Positions 43,801 through 53,045 of a stretch of DNA of 64,000 nt are shown piece after piece. The DNA comes from Henricia sp. BOLD:AAB3569. Its lineage: Eukaryota > Echinodermata > Asteroidea > Spinulosida > Echinasteridae. Both the position numbers and the translations under genes were made by a program. Each line of letters opens with the position of its first letter. The first letter of the stretch is position 1. The stretch spans positions 868,001-932,000 of the forward strand of contig JBBELK010000525.1 of the NCBI GenBank assembly GCA_037783545.1, in the 5' to 3' direction. The notes beneath the pieces were generated by a model. That model had not been told where the DNA came from. It was given only the letters and a program-made list of their open reading frames with translations, and searched no databases.

Positions 43801-43976
43801 TCATAATGGTTGTTTTTGGTTTCTGTTATTTTCAAACCAAATTCATCATTCTTGTTCATGCACGTTACAGTATACAGAATTCAGAACTTACCAGTAAATA
43901 CTGCACTCAGTGTCAAAAGGGTTGCCCCCAAAGCCCTACCCGCAAAGCCTCCATGTAAATGCGGCCGCGTTGCCAT
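28749..43976 (-). CDS. Gene model G3: secreted EGF/F5-8C protein
   Basis: Minus-strand exons: signal peptide (43892-43976), EGF (32089-32202), F5/8C in three parts (30937-31050, 30206-30399, 28749-28889), about 215 residues in all. Phases agree at every join and no stop interrupts the frame. No Cys-rich exon was found between 32.2 and 43.9 kb, leaving an 11.7-kb intron full of repeats. The signal exon could therefore belong to a different, lost gene, and the EGF could start elsewhere. The EGF has an extra Cys (FTCEFC where the others have FTGEFC), which would leave an odd number of cysteines in that module. Confidence 0.6.
28890..29548. other. G3 intron
   Basis: 29335-29450 contains words (AAGGGTAACTGGGTCTACAC) also found at 46150-46240 and 53960-54030, so this intron is duplicated too. 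No exon. Confidence 0.4.
29549..30089. mobile_element. CACTGT element with TTTTTACGGG motifs
   Basis: Ends CACTGTAAAAGAATTG and CAATTGTTTACAGTG. The inside repeats TTTTTACGGG and CCCGTAAAAA. The homologous site in G5 (54085-54110) is empty. Confidence 0.75.
30206..30399 (-). CDS. G3 exon: middle of F5/8C domain
   Basis: 194 nt, acceptor ATTACAG, donor GTG/gtatac. Encodes [48 protein letters not shown]. Phases 1-0. Confidence 0.9.
30640..30757. repeat. Purine-rich GGGGGA repeat
   Basis: GGATGGAGGAGGGGG-type units. G-quadruplex or triplex potential. Not present in the G5 duplicate. Confidence 0.9.
30937..31050 (-). CDS. G3 exon: first third of F5/8C domain
   Basis: 114 nt, acceptor TTGTTTAG, donor AACT/gtaaga. 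Encodes [18 protein letters not shown], then [13 protein letters not shown]. The donor base is T rather than G, so the joint codon becomes Ser instead of Ala. Confidence 0.88.
31117..31248 (-). other. Possible Cys-rich exon, duplicated
   Basis: Reads [20 protein letters not shown], then [11 protein letters not shown]. The same sequence recurs at 32541-32660 and, diverged and stopped, at 56790-56880. Conserved Cys spacing hints at an exon, but there are no convincing splice borders. The duplicates may simply share intron DNA. Confidence 0.3.
31495..31965. repeat. TTGGGT-motif repeats
   Basis: Two ~300-bp units with GTTGGGTCATATTTCC, GTAAAACATCC and CAACGTTGG. Matches 53055-53550. Confidence 0.75.
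32089..32202 (-). CDS. G3 exon: EGF module
   Basis: 114 nt, phase 1-1. Encodes [16 protein letters not shown] and [14 protein letters not shown]. Six family cysteines plus a seventh from Gly to Cys. Acceptor and donor as in the other copies. Confidence 0.85.
32225..32357. mobile_element. AT-rich palindromic element (copy 3, truncated)
   Basis: Left terminus and core as in 3380-3682. The right terminus is replaced by the start of a duplicated segment carrying the exon fragment 32437-32462. Confidence 0.65.
32437..32462 (-). pseudogene. Fragment of first F5/8C exon
   Basis: Acceptor plus CREPLGME, then an (ATT)n microsatellite. The surrounding 32437-32740 duplicates 31025-31330, so this is the break of a local duplication. 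Confidence 0.8.
32741..33570. other. G3 intron with TTTACAGT-motif element
   Basis: 32955-33250 repeats ACTGTT, GAACAG and TTTACAGTA words in both orientations (motif-rich foldback type). 33415-33495 is a palindromic MITE with TTAAAATACAGGAATACCA. No exon seen. Confidence 0.45.
33571..33917. mobile_element. MULE-like MITE copy 2, 9-bp target duplication
   Basis: Ends TAGACTGGTTCCCG and CGGGAACCAATCTA, flanked by exact ATAAAAACC (33562-33570, 33918-33926). Closely similar to 24324-24674. Confidence 0.88.
34335..34660 (+). mobile_element. SINE with TTGAGCAAGGCACTTAA core
   Basis: Box B-like GGTTCGATTTC, core GCTCTTGAGCAAGGCACTTA and TTCGGAAGGGATGTAAAGCC, tail (AAAT)n. An inverted fragment is at 11610-11700. 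It appears inserted in an ACAGTA/TTTACAG motif element (about 34180-34765). Confidence 0.65.
34770..36205. other. G3 intron, no gene seen
   Basis: 35240-35395 has inverted AGTCTTTACTAAAGACGTTAAC and GTTAACGTCTTTA. The remainder is unremarkable. Confidence 0.4.
36208..37075. repeat. GGGGTTAGTTGGAAC-motif element
   Basis: Variants of GGGGYTAGTTGGAACA and the complement are scattered through the segment. Borders approximate. Confidence 0.5.
36252..36344. repeat. 93-bp near-perfect hairpin
   Basis: ACACTATGAGCAAC...GTTGCTCATAGTGT with ~40-bp arms and a short AATAACAAT loop. Could be a mini-MITE or a microRNA-like hairpin; nothing here decides. Confidence 0.75.
37076..37980. other. G3 intron, no gene seen
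   Basis: AT-rich. The open frames at 37321-37578 and 37774-38004 lack domains or splice support. Confidence 0.35.
37985..38620. mobile_element. TTACGATTCCTTACGATGAC-motif element
   Basis: Many copies of CTACGACA, TTACGATTCCTTACGATGAC and TGTCTGCGAT, starting and ending near inverted GCCACAGCTTACGA-like words. Non-coding. Confidence 0.55.
39426..39562. repeat. 137-bp palindrome
   Basis: GCCAAGTTCGATCAAGCGA to its complement, with inner TATAGTCGACTAGAGTCCC arms. A MITE-like hairpin. Confidence 0.85.
39840..40790. repeat. Higher-order tandem repeat
   Basis: Five copies of a unit with GTTAGTGATCGTATATGGCG and GTAGCTCAAACGGTTGATTT (39848, 40151, 40287, 40436, 40718), and two copies of a longer block with CACCCTAGTCGAAGTGTA (39940, 40530). 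Confidence 0.85.
40860..41850. repeat. Dispersed repeat family copy
   Basis: Shares CAGCTAGAATCCCCCCTTCC, CATATCTCTGGCTTTTTG and TGCGTGTAAACGTATGGAGC with 11725-12085, 39590-39780 and 42890-43095. No protein. Confidence 0.65.
41880..42745. repeat. AATTCAAATTTCG-motif element
   Basis: Degenerate ATTCAATTTCG and CGAAATTGAAT words in both orientations. Borders approximate; no gene. Confidence 0.45.
43495..43770. mobile_element. tRNA-like unit between 43-bp direct repeats
   Basis: Identical 43-bp blocks (43495-43537 and 43728-43770, containing ATTCAGTCTCCCCGACGCAA) flank ~190 bp with a tRNA-like sequence. Much longer than a normal SINE target duplication. Confidence 0.75.
43587..43659 (+). tRNA. 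tRNA-like SINE head
   Basis: GGTCGGGTGGTTAAGACG resembles box A, GATTCGAGTCC is a good box B, and CTCGG pairs with CCGAG in the acceptor. The anticodon arm is poor, so a tRNA-derived repeat is more likely than a working tRNA. Confidence 0.5.
43892..43976 (-). CDS. G3 exon: signal peptide with extended N-terminus
   Basis: 85 nt, ATG to donor TTTACTG/gtaagt, phase 1. It ends [13 protein letters not shown], homologous to 8483-8534, but begins at an upstream ATG with [15 protein letters not shown]. The ATG where the other copies start (43951-43953) is out of frame, so an indel has been bypassed by an upstream start, or the exon is dead. The N-terminus is less typical of a signal peptide. Confidence 0.55.
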
Positions 43977-44916
43977 GCAGCAGCTCTTGTAAGTCTCGCC
44001 TCTTTATCAACACAAATTAAAAGCTTTGGTCTTTTACCAATCAGACCCTGACTATTTATTCCCTCGACTTATTTCAACACTTTTAACACAATATAAAGGT
44101 GTCCACTGCGTAGTAAAATACACTGTATTTACAGATACGCCAAACCGTCATGCCCAGTGGAAAGATTGACATTAACCCGACAATCAAAAGGCTAATTGAT
44201 TCGTCCGTGGTTGCCTAGACAACGATTAGACCAAACAATGTATTGGGCTGAAATTCTGAATACATAAAAACTAGCAATAAGTTATAAGAAGAAGCACCGA
44301 GCATATCCACTGAGTATTGTCACCCAGTCGCAATTTGGCATCGATCGTTTGGCAACAGCATATTATGGTTGCACCCAAGTGAATAGGCAGAGATTAGTTC
44401 GCCGAGTATGCCCTCAATTTCATTATTACCAGAGAGATTTGCGAGCTGTTTTTGTGTGGTCTTGTGTAGAAATTGGCTATCATCGTGATGTGGGGTATTT
44501 TTTCCCCCAACTGTAAACATTTTGAACAATCTAGCTCGTAAAAATTGCCCCATTTTTTTTTTCAAAATTGGACGCTGGCAATTTTAACTCTTACAGGGGT
44601 AGTTTTGTTGCAAATTAGGAAATAAGTCGAAAACTCATTTACTTGTGTACAATTGTACGTATACAGGATTTTTGTACCATCATGCACTGCGCCATGTACC
44701 GCGCGCAGTGAATTGTTGGGGAACCGTAAAGGCACGTATAATAATAGCAATGGTGCATTTCTCGAACATAAATAATTTCAATGTAGTGCTTACAATTTTT
44801 TAACATGTACATTTGTTCAACTCGTGCATTTTTAACAATAATCGGCGGTCTTGTATCTGAGGCACTGCAGTACTAAGTGAATGATATCTCACCTCATATT
44901 GAAAACACCAGACTAA
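43977..44916. other. Intergenic, no gene seen
   Basis: 44365-44560 matches 13780-13990. The remainder is AT-rich. Confidence 0.4.
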
Positions 44917-45062
44917 AGCGGGCCTCCCACTGTGCGATTTTTTTCACGAATTTCCTACGATTGGGTACAATTTTATTGTGTGTAGAGTCTACAGGCAGTC
45001 TCCGATAATCGTACTAATTCGTAGGAAATTCGTGGCAAAAATCGCACAGTGGGAGGCCCGCT
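44917..45062. mobile_element. Palindromic MITE, TAA target duplication
   Basis: AGCGGGCCTCCCACTGTGCG to its complement, flanked by TAA. Both paralogous loci (around 25910 and 51750) are empty. Confidence 0.88.
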
Positions 45063-45945
45063 TAAACGATTCACAACTCTTACGATACAATACGACTAAT
45101 GTAGGCCTAGTAAAGATCTACAAAAATAAACACATTAAAATGTAAGAGCAATTTTCAAAAATTTATAAGATATATAATATAGTTTACCTAAGTCGATAGT
45201 AGGCCTACGCGTGGGTATTTTGCATGATAAAGAACCGACGGTCTTTAATAGTTTAACTGCAGCCTCAAAATATGGATTTATACGTCACAATTTCGAAAAC
45301 TGTTTTTGATCAAAACGGTACATTGTTCTTACTTGACTTTAGTAGCGTACGTTACCATGACTCCAAGATAATTTTGCAGGTTAGATACAAAGTATGGGTG
45401 CGTTATTCAACGAAGAAAACCAAAGAAATAAAGTGTAATGAAATAGGTATCTTTTAAGTTTTAAGAGATACTAAACTCATCAGACATGCTGCTATAATAC
45501 GTGTATAAATTACTGTAGAAAACACACAAAATAATTCTAGACATTTTTCGTCCGAGTCTTATTTTTTGTTAAAGGTAACAGTCCAGTTTGATAATTACCT
45601 TACAAGGAAGTGACTGAATTATTATCTAAAAGCTTACTCGTTATCAAGACGGTAATGGCAGTAATCATCCTGTGAAATTAATTCGTCTGAAGTGCCCCCA
45701 TTGAGGATAAAAATGTCAATTATTTGAATCTCCAAAGATCGCCTGTAGGCGATTTTTGGAGCCAATTATTCATGTACAAAAACTATGCTTGGATTTTCAG
45801 GTTTTCTAAAGTATTACTGCATCTATGTGGTTGAAATTTCTACTAGGTAGTTTTATCGACATAGGCTTTAAATTACCAGTGGAAATAACGCCGTTTTTAA
45901 CAGTTTACTAACCTGTATTATAGCTTTAATATATATTTACCTCGG

Positions 45946-46086
45946 CTAGGCTCGACAACCAAGAACCTCAAATCGAAGGCAGATAAACCGCTGCCAAGTC
46001 AGGGGCCGTATCTAAAGAAACCGCGTCCGCAGAACCACGGGAAAGTAGTTAGTCACATGTGTGTTGTCGTTGACATTTGCCTGAAA
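45946..46086 (-). pseudogene. G4 last F5/8C exon with premature stop
   Basis: Same 141-nt length as 28749-28889, but Gln in RFLQIRP is TAG (46012-46014), and the acceptor CAG before TTTCAG is CCG. An acceptor could still be used 6 nt later. C-terminal FEVLGCRA is retained. Confidence 0.92.
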
Positions 46087-46150
46087 CGGAATGGATTTAA
46101 AAAACAATGAACTAAATGTGCGGTTCTAATATAGAAGGCTATAATAAAAT

Positions 46151-47476
46151 GTAACGTCATTTCCAAGGGTAACTGGGTCTACACATTCGCTTGTAATCTG
46201 AATATCCATTGCTAAAGTGCAAGGAAACATTTCACTGGTTCTACCTTATAGACAAGGTACAAAATACTACAATCAAAATGGTTTTGAGAAATCTTTAGAA
46301 TTCACAAAAACTTCACCACCGATCGTCTACTCAGTCTCCAGTCACTAAAAAACAATATTGATAAGGTTTCACTTTCCAAAAGAGGGCGCTTTGAAAGGTA
46401 CGGGGCTTAAGGAAAGAAATGCGTCTGATAGCTTTTCAATACGCCGAATTGACTGCTTAAGAAATTTGAGTCAATGTGGATTACACAATGTAGGCCTAAT
46501 GCTACTTTCATTAATAATTTGTAATCTTACAAAAAAGTTTCTTCACAAAAGAAATTTAAATACCTCTACACATTCTGTATTTTGTTTATTTAAAAAAACA
46601 AGTATAAAGCTTTGATTGCAGGGCCCAGGCGGGGGTCATTTGCATAATTAATTGGAGTGTGGTGACCAAAAGTCATGATCACTTTAAAAAGGGCAAGACA
46701 GGATATGTATTCACAATTGCAATTTCAACTGGCTTATTCTGGAATACTTTAGAATTCGATAGGATACCATTTTTGATGGGCATTTTATTAAATCAAAGGA
46801 AAGTCAGACCTGAGCTGATATCTTTTCGCGTTTTAAATAAATAAATTTAACTTTTTACGTTTAAGAAATTTTACTGAGAAACAATTTCATTTCTCCATAT
46901 CCCACCAGGGAGATAGGCCAAGAGAATAAACAATTGAACAATTGAACAAAAACAAAGTTTTCCTATTAAAAAAATCGAATCAACAGCAATACAGCCACCC
47001 CCCTAGGTTTCACCCCGTCTGGGCCACTTCCTTCTTCAGTCAACTTCACTGCCAGTTTTGGTAATACATGTCCGAGAAAAAAAATGCAGTTTAATTGTAT
47101 GACTCTATCATCTCCAAAACTGAAATATAATCTTTCATCGATGTCCTTATATAATGTACTGGATCATAGTTTCAGAAAGCACTTCTTCTAGAAGCATAAT
47201 TTTCAGATACTGGGCACAACGGGGACACCGTAATGTGACTAGTGCGCAAATTTACGTCACGTAACTTTAGCAAGTCTACTTTTGCATGTGTTTGCAAAAA
47301 CAAAACCAGCGTCTTCGCGTACGGCGACGTTGCTCTTTCTTGAAATTTTACTCACAGGTAGGGTTGGACAAAAGGAATCTGACAAAAGAGCCAAAGGTTC
47401 TTTTTGGTTGCTTTATTGTGATCAAAACAGTGACAAAGGCTTATGTGCGCGAAATATGGTAACGCGAGGATATATA
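46151..47476. other. Intergenic/intron remnant, no gene seen
   Basis: 46155-46245 continues the duplicated intron. The 46358-46615 open frame has no recognised domain. Nothing else identified. Confidence 0.4.
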
Positions 47477-47738
47477 TACACTGGATGAAGCAACGACGTC
47501 TAAAATTAAAGCCACCGTACGCCATTGTACCACACCCGAATACAATGCATTGCCTAGACTGGTCATACTGTCTTCACTAGCTACGTCATGGTCTACATGT
47601 GTTAAGTGGCATGCAAGCGATCGCATGGACCGGGGAGCAGTCTAGCTAGGCCAATCATTGTTCGTGGGTACAGTGGCGGCCGGCGCGTGGCTTCAATTCT
47701 CGTATAGCAAACTGCTATTGCATACTTCATCCAGTGTA
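47477..47738. mobile_element. Element with ACACTGGATGAAG ends
   Basis: Inverted ACACTGGATGAAG / CTTCATCCAGTGT ends. It cuts off the 3' part of the G4 middle exon, and carries a 90-bp MULE-like hairpin (47555-47644). Confidence 0.6.
47555..47644. mobile_element. 90-bp MULE-like mini-hairpin
   Basis: TAGACTGGTC...CAGTCTA ends as in 26715-26804. Confidence 0.65.
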
Positions 47739-47799
47739 GTACCCTGTGTTACCAGGCCAACCACGGTAGTTGGTTGTAGTATAGGTCAACCTGAATCCA

Positions 47800-48358
47800 T
47801 AGACTGGTCCCCTGTCCATGTGCGCTACGCTGCTCTTGCTAAGGACAGGCACACGCCGAGCAATAACCACGGGTGATTGGCCGTTGTATTACCACGCGTG
47901 ATTGGTCGTTGTATTAAATATATGCATGATCTATTTTTAGAGTTTGCTCAACAACGAGTGAATTTTGCAATCGTTAATTTTGTCGCTGGGTTTTACATAT
48001 CCTACTCAATCTTTGACATCCCTTATATATCTTTAGTAATTTTGGCAGTGGTGTACTCGTCAACGCCCAGGTTTGTCCCGATACATTACTTTTTACTTGA
48101 AATGGCGCTGTTTGCCGTATTTTTAAGCCGCCAAACATCAATATCACCAGGTGTGCGGCCGTTGTTCAAAATCGAACGAAGGCGCGCAACACGCTGTATT
48201 CCGAGCGCCTGCTTGGCGCTTGCGCAAACCGTGACACAGTCCTTTTAATTTGCATAAATATCCAGGAATTCCTGGATATTTATGCCAAACATGGCGGCGT
48301 GTACCTGTCCTCATATACGACGGAGGGGAAGTAAATATGAGGACAGGGAACCAGTCTA
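47800..48358. mobile_element. MULE-like element inserted in a coding exon, 10-bp target duplication
   Basis: Ends TAGACTGGTCCCCTGTCC and GGACAGGGAACCAGTCTA, flanked by CCTGAATCCA (47790-47799 and 48359-48368). The target is the codons for QWIQ of the F5/8C middle exon. No transposase seen; the 47877-48248 frame is not recognisable. Confidence 0.88.
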
Positions 48359-48400
48359 CCTGAATCCATTGGTCAACGGTCTGTGAAGTGCACCAGGCAG

Positions 48401-49265
48401 CTACGAGAAGAGAACACGGAGTTTGGTTTAGGATATATCCCACATACGGGATGCAGGCACAAAATGCTACTGCTAATAATTTCTCTTTCCTAATTTCACG
48501 ACACTTATAATCGTCTTTAAAATGCAAACATTGCTGATTTTCTCGGTTTATCGAAGTTGGCTTTCGAATAAAGTAGCAATTAACGTTAAAGGGCCCCTTA
48601 TTTAGATTTTTTATCAATAAAATCTATGCTTTAAAACCACTCTACTCAGTTAAAGTCATAAAAATCCTATTTAAAGCTTGCTTTGGGGGTTAAAACAAAG
48701 GTTTCTAGTTTTTATGCTAATGAAAATATGCATATTCATGACCAAGGTCACTATGTCACAAGAGGCAAACACAGGAAAATCACATTTAACTGTGCACAAC
48801 ATATTCCACTTTTTTCTAAATTTTCCTGAAACTTTTGTAATCCATGGCTGTTTGAGTTTGTTTTACATATGGCCTGCTGTAAGCCATGGCAAAACTGGGG
48901 GTAGAAACTGCAGCAATTTGCCACAAGTCCAACTTGAAGTCTTATGTTTTTTCTTAACTTTTCCCTTCTGTCTTCCTCATGTGATGCATTCAAAACAGCG
49001 CCCTCTGTCTGTGATTCATTGCAGTGAAATCTTCAAAGTTGAAAAAGGCCACCTTTTATTGATTTTACATCCAAACGAACAACAGTATGTCTTGCTGAAC
49101 AAGTAATCCGTCATTATGAAGCAAAGCTTAGGCACAAAGTTGTTTAGCATGTCACAGGCCCTTTAAGTACAATACGAACAAAAGGTATCGTATTTCTGAA
49201 ACTCCGATGTCCAGTAAAATTTCACAGAAAAATGGACAGCCACAGAAAGTTAGGTCATTCCTCAA
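48401..49265. other. No gene seen
   Basis: The 48678-49106 frame (142 codons) contains no recognised domain and lacks splice or conservation support in the window. Confidence 0.35.
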
Positions 49266-49269
49266 TTAG

Positions 49270-49340
49270 TGAAAGCAGATTCGAACTCGCAACTCTTGAT
49301 CGACAGTCCTATACGCTTTACCACTAGACTACTTTTATAC
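49270..49340 (-). mobile_element. tRNA-like SINE fragment
   Basis: Box A-like TAGTCTAGTGGTAAAGC, box B-like GAGTTCGAATCTG. No acceptor pairing, so a SINE head rather than a tRNA gene. Confidence 0.5.
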
Positions 49341-51175
49341 GAAGTCGGATAAACCCGCAACTTAACAGATTAGGACAAGTAAAGTCAGTGGTGTATATAG
49401 AACAATTACTTGACGTTATTTAATCAAAGCCAATTAATAATCAGACAAGAATTAAGTGATCATCACAATACCTTATATCAAAATCTTGCCAAATTAAATA
49501 AACACCCTATGGGAGGTACCTCCGCGAGACTTCAAGCAAAAGGCCGTCTCTCTCCGTCTGTCCATGGTTAGATGATCTTGACCACAGGCACATCGATAAC
49601 GGCACAGTTGAAGACCAGCGGAACCACGGCACCGCAAACGCCGACGACATGGCATGGTAAAGCCCGCAGAGAGGAACATACGTGCACGGGAACCAAAGCT
49701 TGAACTCTAACACAACTTCACGAGACAGTGTGTAACCCTTTTAAAAGCTCGAACAACATTCTTGCATAATCTTTACTTTACCACGCATACACAGAGTTTA
49801 AATGCCTGAGAATTAACCATCAGAAACAACCGGCAATAGCAAGAGTAAATAAATAAATACTATACATTCTTTACATTTTTCGAACTCTTATAAACACTAC
49901 CAAGCAAGCCGCTGGCGCATTTTTTTTTACACCACTGCGAGGGGAATTTGGCAGAAAACGCACCATTTCACTGCTGGTGAATAGACTAAAGTTCCCCGTA
50001 CGTATACATGTGCTATACAATGCGCTGTACATGTGCATGTAGATTGTGTACGTACGTACTGTACATGTATTATAATACAAGTAAAGATAAATTTCATGAT
50101 TGATTAGAATGAAAAAAAGAACTGCATACATATTAAAATATCAGCCAAATTAAAGGACAGTGCATGTTTTTTATGTTGAATGAATGGTGAAATATTTTTG
50201 TAAAAAAAACACACCATCGATCGACGGAACAGTCCCCAAAAGTATAAGCCCATAGGCCTAAGGCATTTCCTTCCTTCATTTACATGTATAAGTTAAATCT
50301 GTTTCCAAAACTTGTTTTTCTTCTTTCCCTTGAAACGCGTTTCGATCCTTCTTTCGAAACGACGTTTTGATCGTTCTTTCGAAACGACGTTTTGGTCGTT
50401 CTTTCGAAACGCGCGTTTCGAACGTTCTATCGAAACGTTTCGATCGCTCTTTCGAAACACTTAATTTTTGATTGTTTTTTTTTTAAACACTATAATTTGC
50501 CCCTTTTTTGAAGCACTTTTTGTTACCTAAAGTTACTTTTCAAACGTTCCCTCCAAACACTTTTTCAATTACTTCTTCTAAATACTCCAATGTTGAGAAT
50601 TGTAAAATTCTTTAAAATTACCCAGTAAAAACATCAGTCATGTCAGTAGGTGCATATTTGATACGGAAAAACCCCGTTGAGGGTGGGAAAATATAGAAGA
50701 CTTTCACAGGGAACACATATTTTTCAGCCTACGTGTAGTATCATTAAACCATGGAGGAAGATGTTTTGCATACAAGATCTCGAAGCCAAGATCGGCTACC
50801 CCTCAATTGTTTCTGTGGTGAAAAGTCACCGGTATCATCGTCGGTCGACAGACACGCGGTTTGCAATCATTGGCTCATTACGCATGCGCGACATTTTCGT
50901 AGTCTTTGTACGTGCGCTGTAACGAAGGATTACCCCTCGCAGTGGTGTAAACAAAAATGCGCGTCCGGGCGAAGGGGAACAGGGTCCAATTTCATAAAGC
51001 TGCAAAACAATTTTGCTTAATCCAAAATTTGTTTGCTTTATAAAAATGGGTTAATACCAACTTGTGTTTTTAGCAAGAATAGCAGAACACCAGTCAATTA
51101 TTTTACACATCCCATAAGATTTTGCTAAAAACCCTTTTTTTATGGATTAAGCAAATATTTTTGCTAAACAGCTAT
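49341..51175. other. No gene seen; CGAAACG repeats
   Basis: 50330-50460 is a tandem run of TCGTTCTTTCGAAACGACGT. 51000-51180 has inverted AAGCAAA/TTTGCTT words around an element end. No exon recognised. Confidence 0.45.
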
Positions 51176-51179
51176 ATGA

Positions 51180-53045
51180 AATTGGCCCCTGGTCGATGCA
51201 ATTCAGCAGGCCCTATTGTAGCACATCAGCCATAGACGAAATGGTTTAGGACTGGCCCCAACCATGTTTTTTTTAAATGTCCTGTGGAATACCCTTTTTA
51301 TGTGAGGCGACAGAAACTTTCTTCCGATCTTCAGAGGAGTATTGGGTTTCGCTAATGGATTCTTGACAGTCCAAACAGGATAGACGCCTATGCCATGGTT
51401 TAGGCCATTGGACGCCATCAACGAAAATCCCAGGTCCCAAACCAGACCTTGCATAACATTGGACACTGCTCAGTCAACCGAAAACATAATGATATGATCA
51501 CGGTGTCATTTTAAAGAGGTGATTCAGCCCTAAAAGAGGATATCTCCCTTTGATTCATATGTGGCTATACTTTAGTTACAATTAGCAATAATATCTCCGG
51601 TGTTTTTTGTATCCACCCTGTAGTGCATACAATTTTTTGACATGGACATCTTTTCAACTTGTGCATTTTAAAAATAACTTCGCAGTCTTGTATCCGAGCC
51701 ACTGCAGTACAAAGTGAATTATATCTTACCGCATATTGAAAACACCAGACAAAACGATTCACAACTCTTACAATTCAATGCTACTAATGTAGGCCTAATA
51801 AAGATCTAATAAACACATTAAAATCTACGAAAATATTTAAAAATTCATAAGAATAATATATAATATAGTTTACCTATAAGTCAAAAGTAGGCCCATACGC
51901 GTGGGTATTTTGGATGATAAAGAACCGTCTTTAATAGTTTAACTGCAGCCTCAAAATATGGATTTATTAAGTCACAATTTCGAAAAATTGTTTTGATAAA
52001 AACGGTATACATTGTTCTTACTTGACTTTTGTAGCTAAGGATAATTGATGAATCAGTATTCTTAACGTTTACTACAATTCTTAAATAGATTATATTTTAT
52101 GTGTTTTTAAAAGACTTTACGTGCAATTATATTAAAAGAAACCTTGAACAACAACGATATATTTTTAATTATTTTCTATAAAGCTCTATAATTTCTCTCA
52201 TGAAACCATACATGTGTATCATTTCTATAACATCCAATGTTTGGTTGTATCATTTTAATGGTGATTAGGCACCACACCTAATGCGTACGTTACCATGACT
52301 CCAAGATTTTCCTCTTCCGAAGATAATTTTGCAAGTTAGATGCAAAGTATGGGTGCGTTATTCAACATCTGGATAACAAAGAAATCCAAAGAAATAAAGT
52401 CCAATGAAATAGGTACTACATGTATCGTTTAAAGTTTTAAGAGATACCAAACTCATCAAATATGCCTTATTATATAAATTACTGTAGAAAACACACACAC
52501 ACAAAATAATTCTGGACATATTTCGTATGAGTCTTATTTTTGTTAAAATTAAGGGTCCAGTTTGGCAATTACCCTCCAAAGAAATGACTGAATTATTATC
52601 TAAAAGCTTACTTGTTATCAAGATGGTAATGGCAGTAATCATCTTGTGAAATTATTTCGTCTGAAATGCCCCCATGGAGGAAAAAAGTGTCAAAACTATC
52701 TTAATCTCCAAAGATTGCCTGTAGACGATTTTTGGAGCCATTCATTCGTGCACAAAAAAACATGCTCGTTTTTTTTCAGGTTTTCTGAAGTATATTACTG
52801 CATCTATGTGGCAGTAATACATAGGCTTTCAATTACGAGTGGAAATAACGCCGTTTTGAACAGTTTATCAACCATGTACCTTTAATATATAGTTACCTCG
52901 ACTAGGCTCGACAACCAAGAACCTCAAATCGAATACAGATAGACCGCTCCCAAGTCAGGGGCCGTATCTGAAGAAACCGCGTCCGCAGAACCACGGGAAA
53001 GTAGTTAGTCACGTGAGTGCTGTGGTCAAAATTGGCCTGAAACTG
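51180..53045. repeat. Segmental duplicate (pairs with 25345-28890)
   Basis: Collinear copy including the last exon of G5. Confidence 0.85.
52902..53042 (-). CDS. G5 last exon: end of F5/8C domain and stop
   Basis: 141 nt, [18 protein letters not shown] to VLGCRA and TAG, as in 28749-28889. Intact acceptor CCATTCAG. Confidence 0.9.
   Translation of the reverse strand, partial: FQANFDHSTHVTNYFPVVLRTRFLQIRPLTWERSICIRFEVLGCRA

Larger units (their letters stand above)
44755..46150. repeat. Third, diverged copy of the 25.8-28.9 kb segment
   Basis: Same order of strings as 25810-28890 and 51620-53045, ending in the last exon of G4. Two hairpin-sized differences, including 44917-45062. Confidence 0.75.
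45946..48400 (-). pseudogene. Gene remnant G4 (F5/8C)
   Basis: Contains a middle F5/8C exon split by an insertion (48369-48400 plus 47739-47799) and a last exon (45946-46086) with an internal stop. No first F5/8C exon, EGF, Cys-rich or signal exon was found upstream. Clearly non-coding now. Confidence 0.88.

Noticed and set aside
48678..49106. 142-codon plus-strand frame
   Set aside because: No domain, no neighbouring exon on that strand, and composition like its surroundings; left unannotated as a gene.
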